Shown piece by piece: positions 61,976 to 64,000 of a stretch of 64,000 nt of DNA; within the stretch, counting starts at the first letter, position 1; each line of letters opens with the position of its first letter. The stretch lies in contig CM041552.1 in the NCBI GenBank assembly GCA_023238725.1, positions 17,892,487 through 17,956,486 on the forward strand. Reading direction: 5' to 3'. A program made the translations under genes and the position numbers. The notes beneath the pieces were generated by a model. That model worked only from the letters and a program-made list of their open reading frames with translations, did not search any database and was not told where the DNA came from. This DNA is from Scortum barcoo. Its lineage: Eukaryota; Chordata; Actinopteri; Centrarchiformes; Terapontidae.

Positions 61976-64000
61976 AGCAAGACAGCACTCAATAGGATGC
62001 AGACCTAAGCCAAGCTAACCTTTGCTTTATTAGTCATCAGTACGCTGGTGGAGGAATGAAATGTTATTTTAGCTTTCCACTGATGGTAGCGCTATGGGTC
62101 ATCTTATGTCTCTACAAAAAGAAAAGGTCAATAAATCAACAGCTTTTCTGTTTGGGGCTGTGATTTCTTGATCTAATAGTCATCATCCAGTTTTCAGTGC
62201 TTTTCCTCAGCACATTTCAGCCCTTCCTGCTCTAAGCTGGACTCCAATCAATATTGTTCTAGAGCTGCAGAGAATAAATGGCTAAAGGACAGTGACTCCG
62301 GTGGTGAGAAGAGCCTACATTGTGCGACGAGCTAGGTACGGTTTGAAAAGGACTTAGCTGGTTCAGAGGGGAGTGGGACACAAAAGGCAGCTGGACAGAG
62401 TGAGTCGGTGGAATCAATGGCGTTTAATTAAACTGATATGGCGAACCAACAATGCAGCTTCCTGCTGCCGATAAGCCACCTTGCCTGCAACACAGGTCAA
62501 GAGCAGAGGTTGACTCATGCGGTCTTAATCCATCACAAACACACACACAAGCATACACACATGCTCAAAGCCCATCTCTTCCTTTGTGTGGTATTACAGC
62601 ATTTTGCGGAAAATAAGATTAACATGCCATGTATGCAGCCAGGAGAAGTGAGAAATGAAGTGCTAAACAGGAAGGAGAGAATTCTGGTAATTACATCCTT
62701 TGCCATCTCTCCACTTTACTTGGTCACAGCGCTGGATGGATGATCGGTGCTCTGTGATAAGACATCGTTCAGTCACTTAAGAATAACAAATGACAGACTT
62801 AATTTAAGTCTGGAGTAAATTGTCCTTTGTCAGTTCCCCCTTACCTTGAGATATTTCCTGGACTGTAAAATTAGTCAGCCACATTTTTAAATGTGTATTT
62901 CTGTGCAACCTGTCTAACCACCAGCCACTGGCTTTCATGTTTCCTCATCCCGTCTAATATTAGTATGCAGCAGCAAAGAAAAAATTACCACCTGTCACAA
63001 CAGTCAGCCAGCAAAGGAAATGCTATTTATTTATTGTCCTTTTTCCCTGAAACATTAATTTTTTTCTAAGAAGAAGAAGAAGAAGGAGGAAGTAGGTGGG
63101 GGTGGGGGGGGAGAAAAAAGCAAACCAAAAGGCAGGCCTTTTTAGTAAAAGGTCAGAATGGGCTTTTCTCGCTCCCAGTTGATCCGCCGTCTCACTCAAG
63201 AATAAAGAAAACAACAAACACTCTTGCTGGGGTGACTCACCAGGCTTTAAAAGGAGATTAAATTCCTGTTTCCCCCTCCTTCTTCCCCTCCCTCTCCCCA
63301 GTAGGCATTAATGGTGCCATCTCCCTGCAGATCGGGGATATTGTCTTGAATGTCCCGAGGTGAGACCACGGTCTATATATATATATTTATAGGCAGATAG
63401 ATTTGTAGATGGATAGTGTATATGGTATAGTATTTAACCACTGTGAGGAAACTCTGCTATTTGCAGCAATTTCATCGCTAAAATGTGTTCTAAAAATACA
63501 AAGAGGAGAGACAGCATCGTGTTACCGCAATAGCAGCAGGGGAATCTTTTTATCTTTCTTCATTACATCTAAGAGGGCCACATATGGGTAGGCTAAGTGG
63601 GGTGACGCCAAACACACTGAAAGGTAACTATGTAGGGGAGCCAATACAGAAAACAACGAGTTATCGTATCAGCCCCTCCTGGCTTCTGGTCCAAAACTGA
63701 TGACCCCCAGCCTCAAGACAGAGCGTCTTTGAAAGCTTGAAGCCTCCAACGATCCCCCGCAGATTGCTTATTTCACGGCCCATGTGTATGATTTCACCGG
63801 GGCCGTCAGGAGTGGAGGGTCTAATGTTAAATGCAGCTGGCTCCTCCGTCCTCTGGAAATGCTGCCTCCATCCCTTCCCCACACAACCTGGAGACACACA
63901 CTATTAATAGCTCCAGCAGTTAACAGTGCTAGAATCAAAAGCATTAGGCTTGTGTTAAAAAGGCATCACAGGAAATTCAAAGCTCTCACCTACTCAGACG
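61976..64000. other. Intergenic sequence with weak exon-like and conserved-looking patches
   Basis: Contains a (GAA)n run at 63071-63090, G runs near 63100 and a (TA)n stretch at about 63375. At 63302-63359 a very strong polypyrimidine tract, an AG and a downstream GTGAGA bracket 58 bases with an open frame (GINGAISLQIGDIVLNVP). At 63661-63897 a minus-strand frame of 78 codons is open but unrecognised. Neither is called as a gene. Confidence 0.4.

Noticed and set aside
1..64000. rRNA, tRNA, CRISPR array, prophage, operon or other microbial feature
   Set aside because: None seen. The repeats are microsatellites and eukaryotic transposons, and the only host coding signal is a spliced vertebrate exon.

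Overview
The window looks like teleost fish DNA, most likely from a percomorph. It is AT-rich and CpG-poor and carries many (CA)n/(TG)n microsatellites. The interspersed repeats are of fish type: an RTE/Rex3-like LINE, L2-like LINE relics, hAT-like miniature elements, and two very common fish repeat families recognised from memory. No bacterial, organellar or viral gene organisation is present.

Only one host protein-coding segment can be supported: the last coding exon of pid1 (phosphotyrosine interaction domain containing 1) at 9756-10256 on the + strand. It has a clear 3' splice site, and its 166 codons cover most of the PTB domain and the C-terminus. Positions 1-9755 are read as the preceding pid1 intron. 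That intron holds a CpG-dense patch at about 3455-3870 (a possible internal promoter or first exon), a long (CA)n tract at 5331-5399 and a decayed L2-like LINE just before the exon. The 3' UTR begins at 10257, with one canonical poly(A) hexamer at 10509.

From about 10.6 kb to 64 kb I see no convincing host gene. This fits the gene-poor interval expected downstream of pid1, but that neighbourhood is recalled from mammals and is not shown here. The interval holds: a hAT-like MITE (18112-18360); long-inverted-repeat elements (24451-24656, 57745-58267 and partial arms elsewhere); an L2 3' end with a TGAT tail (27965-28320); a minus-strand L2 reverse transcriptase relic (32330-33130); a perfect 16-bp hairpin (33290-33342); a possible tRNA-derived SINE (36265-36450); LINE-type tails at 40261 and 42005; a complex fish repeat (42620-43149) with an inverted partial copy at 31125-31345; an A/T-rich repeat with a 17-bp tandem array (47335-47700); and a polypurine tract (50220-50465).

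The best-defined mobile element is an apparently complete RTE-clade (Rex3-like) retrotransposon at 58547-61961. It lies between 14-bp target-site duplications and ends in a GATGAA-type repeat. Its endonuclease and reverse transcriptase motifs are intact in pieces, but the frame is broken many times, so it is a dead copy. I did not find a previously undescribed multi-gene system. The items most worth a second look are the intronic CpG patch, the diverged loop of the PID1 PTB domain, the hairpin at 33.3 kb, and possible regulatory DNA in the 10-64 kb interval.
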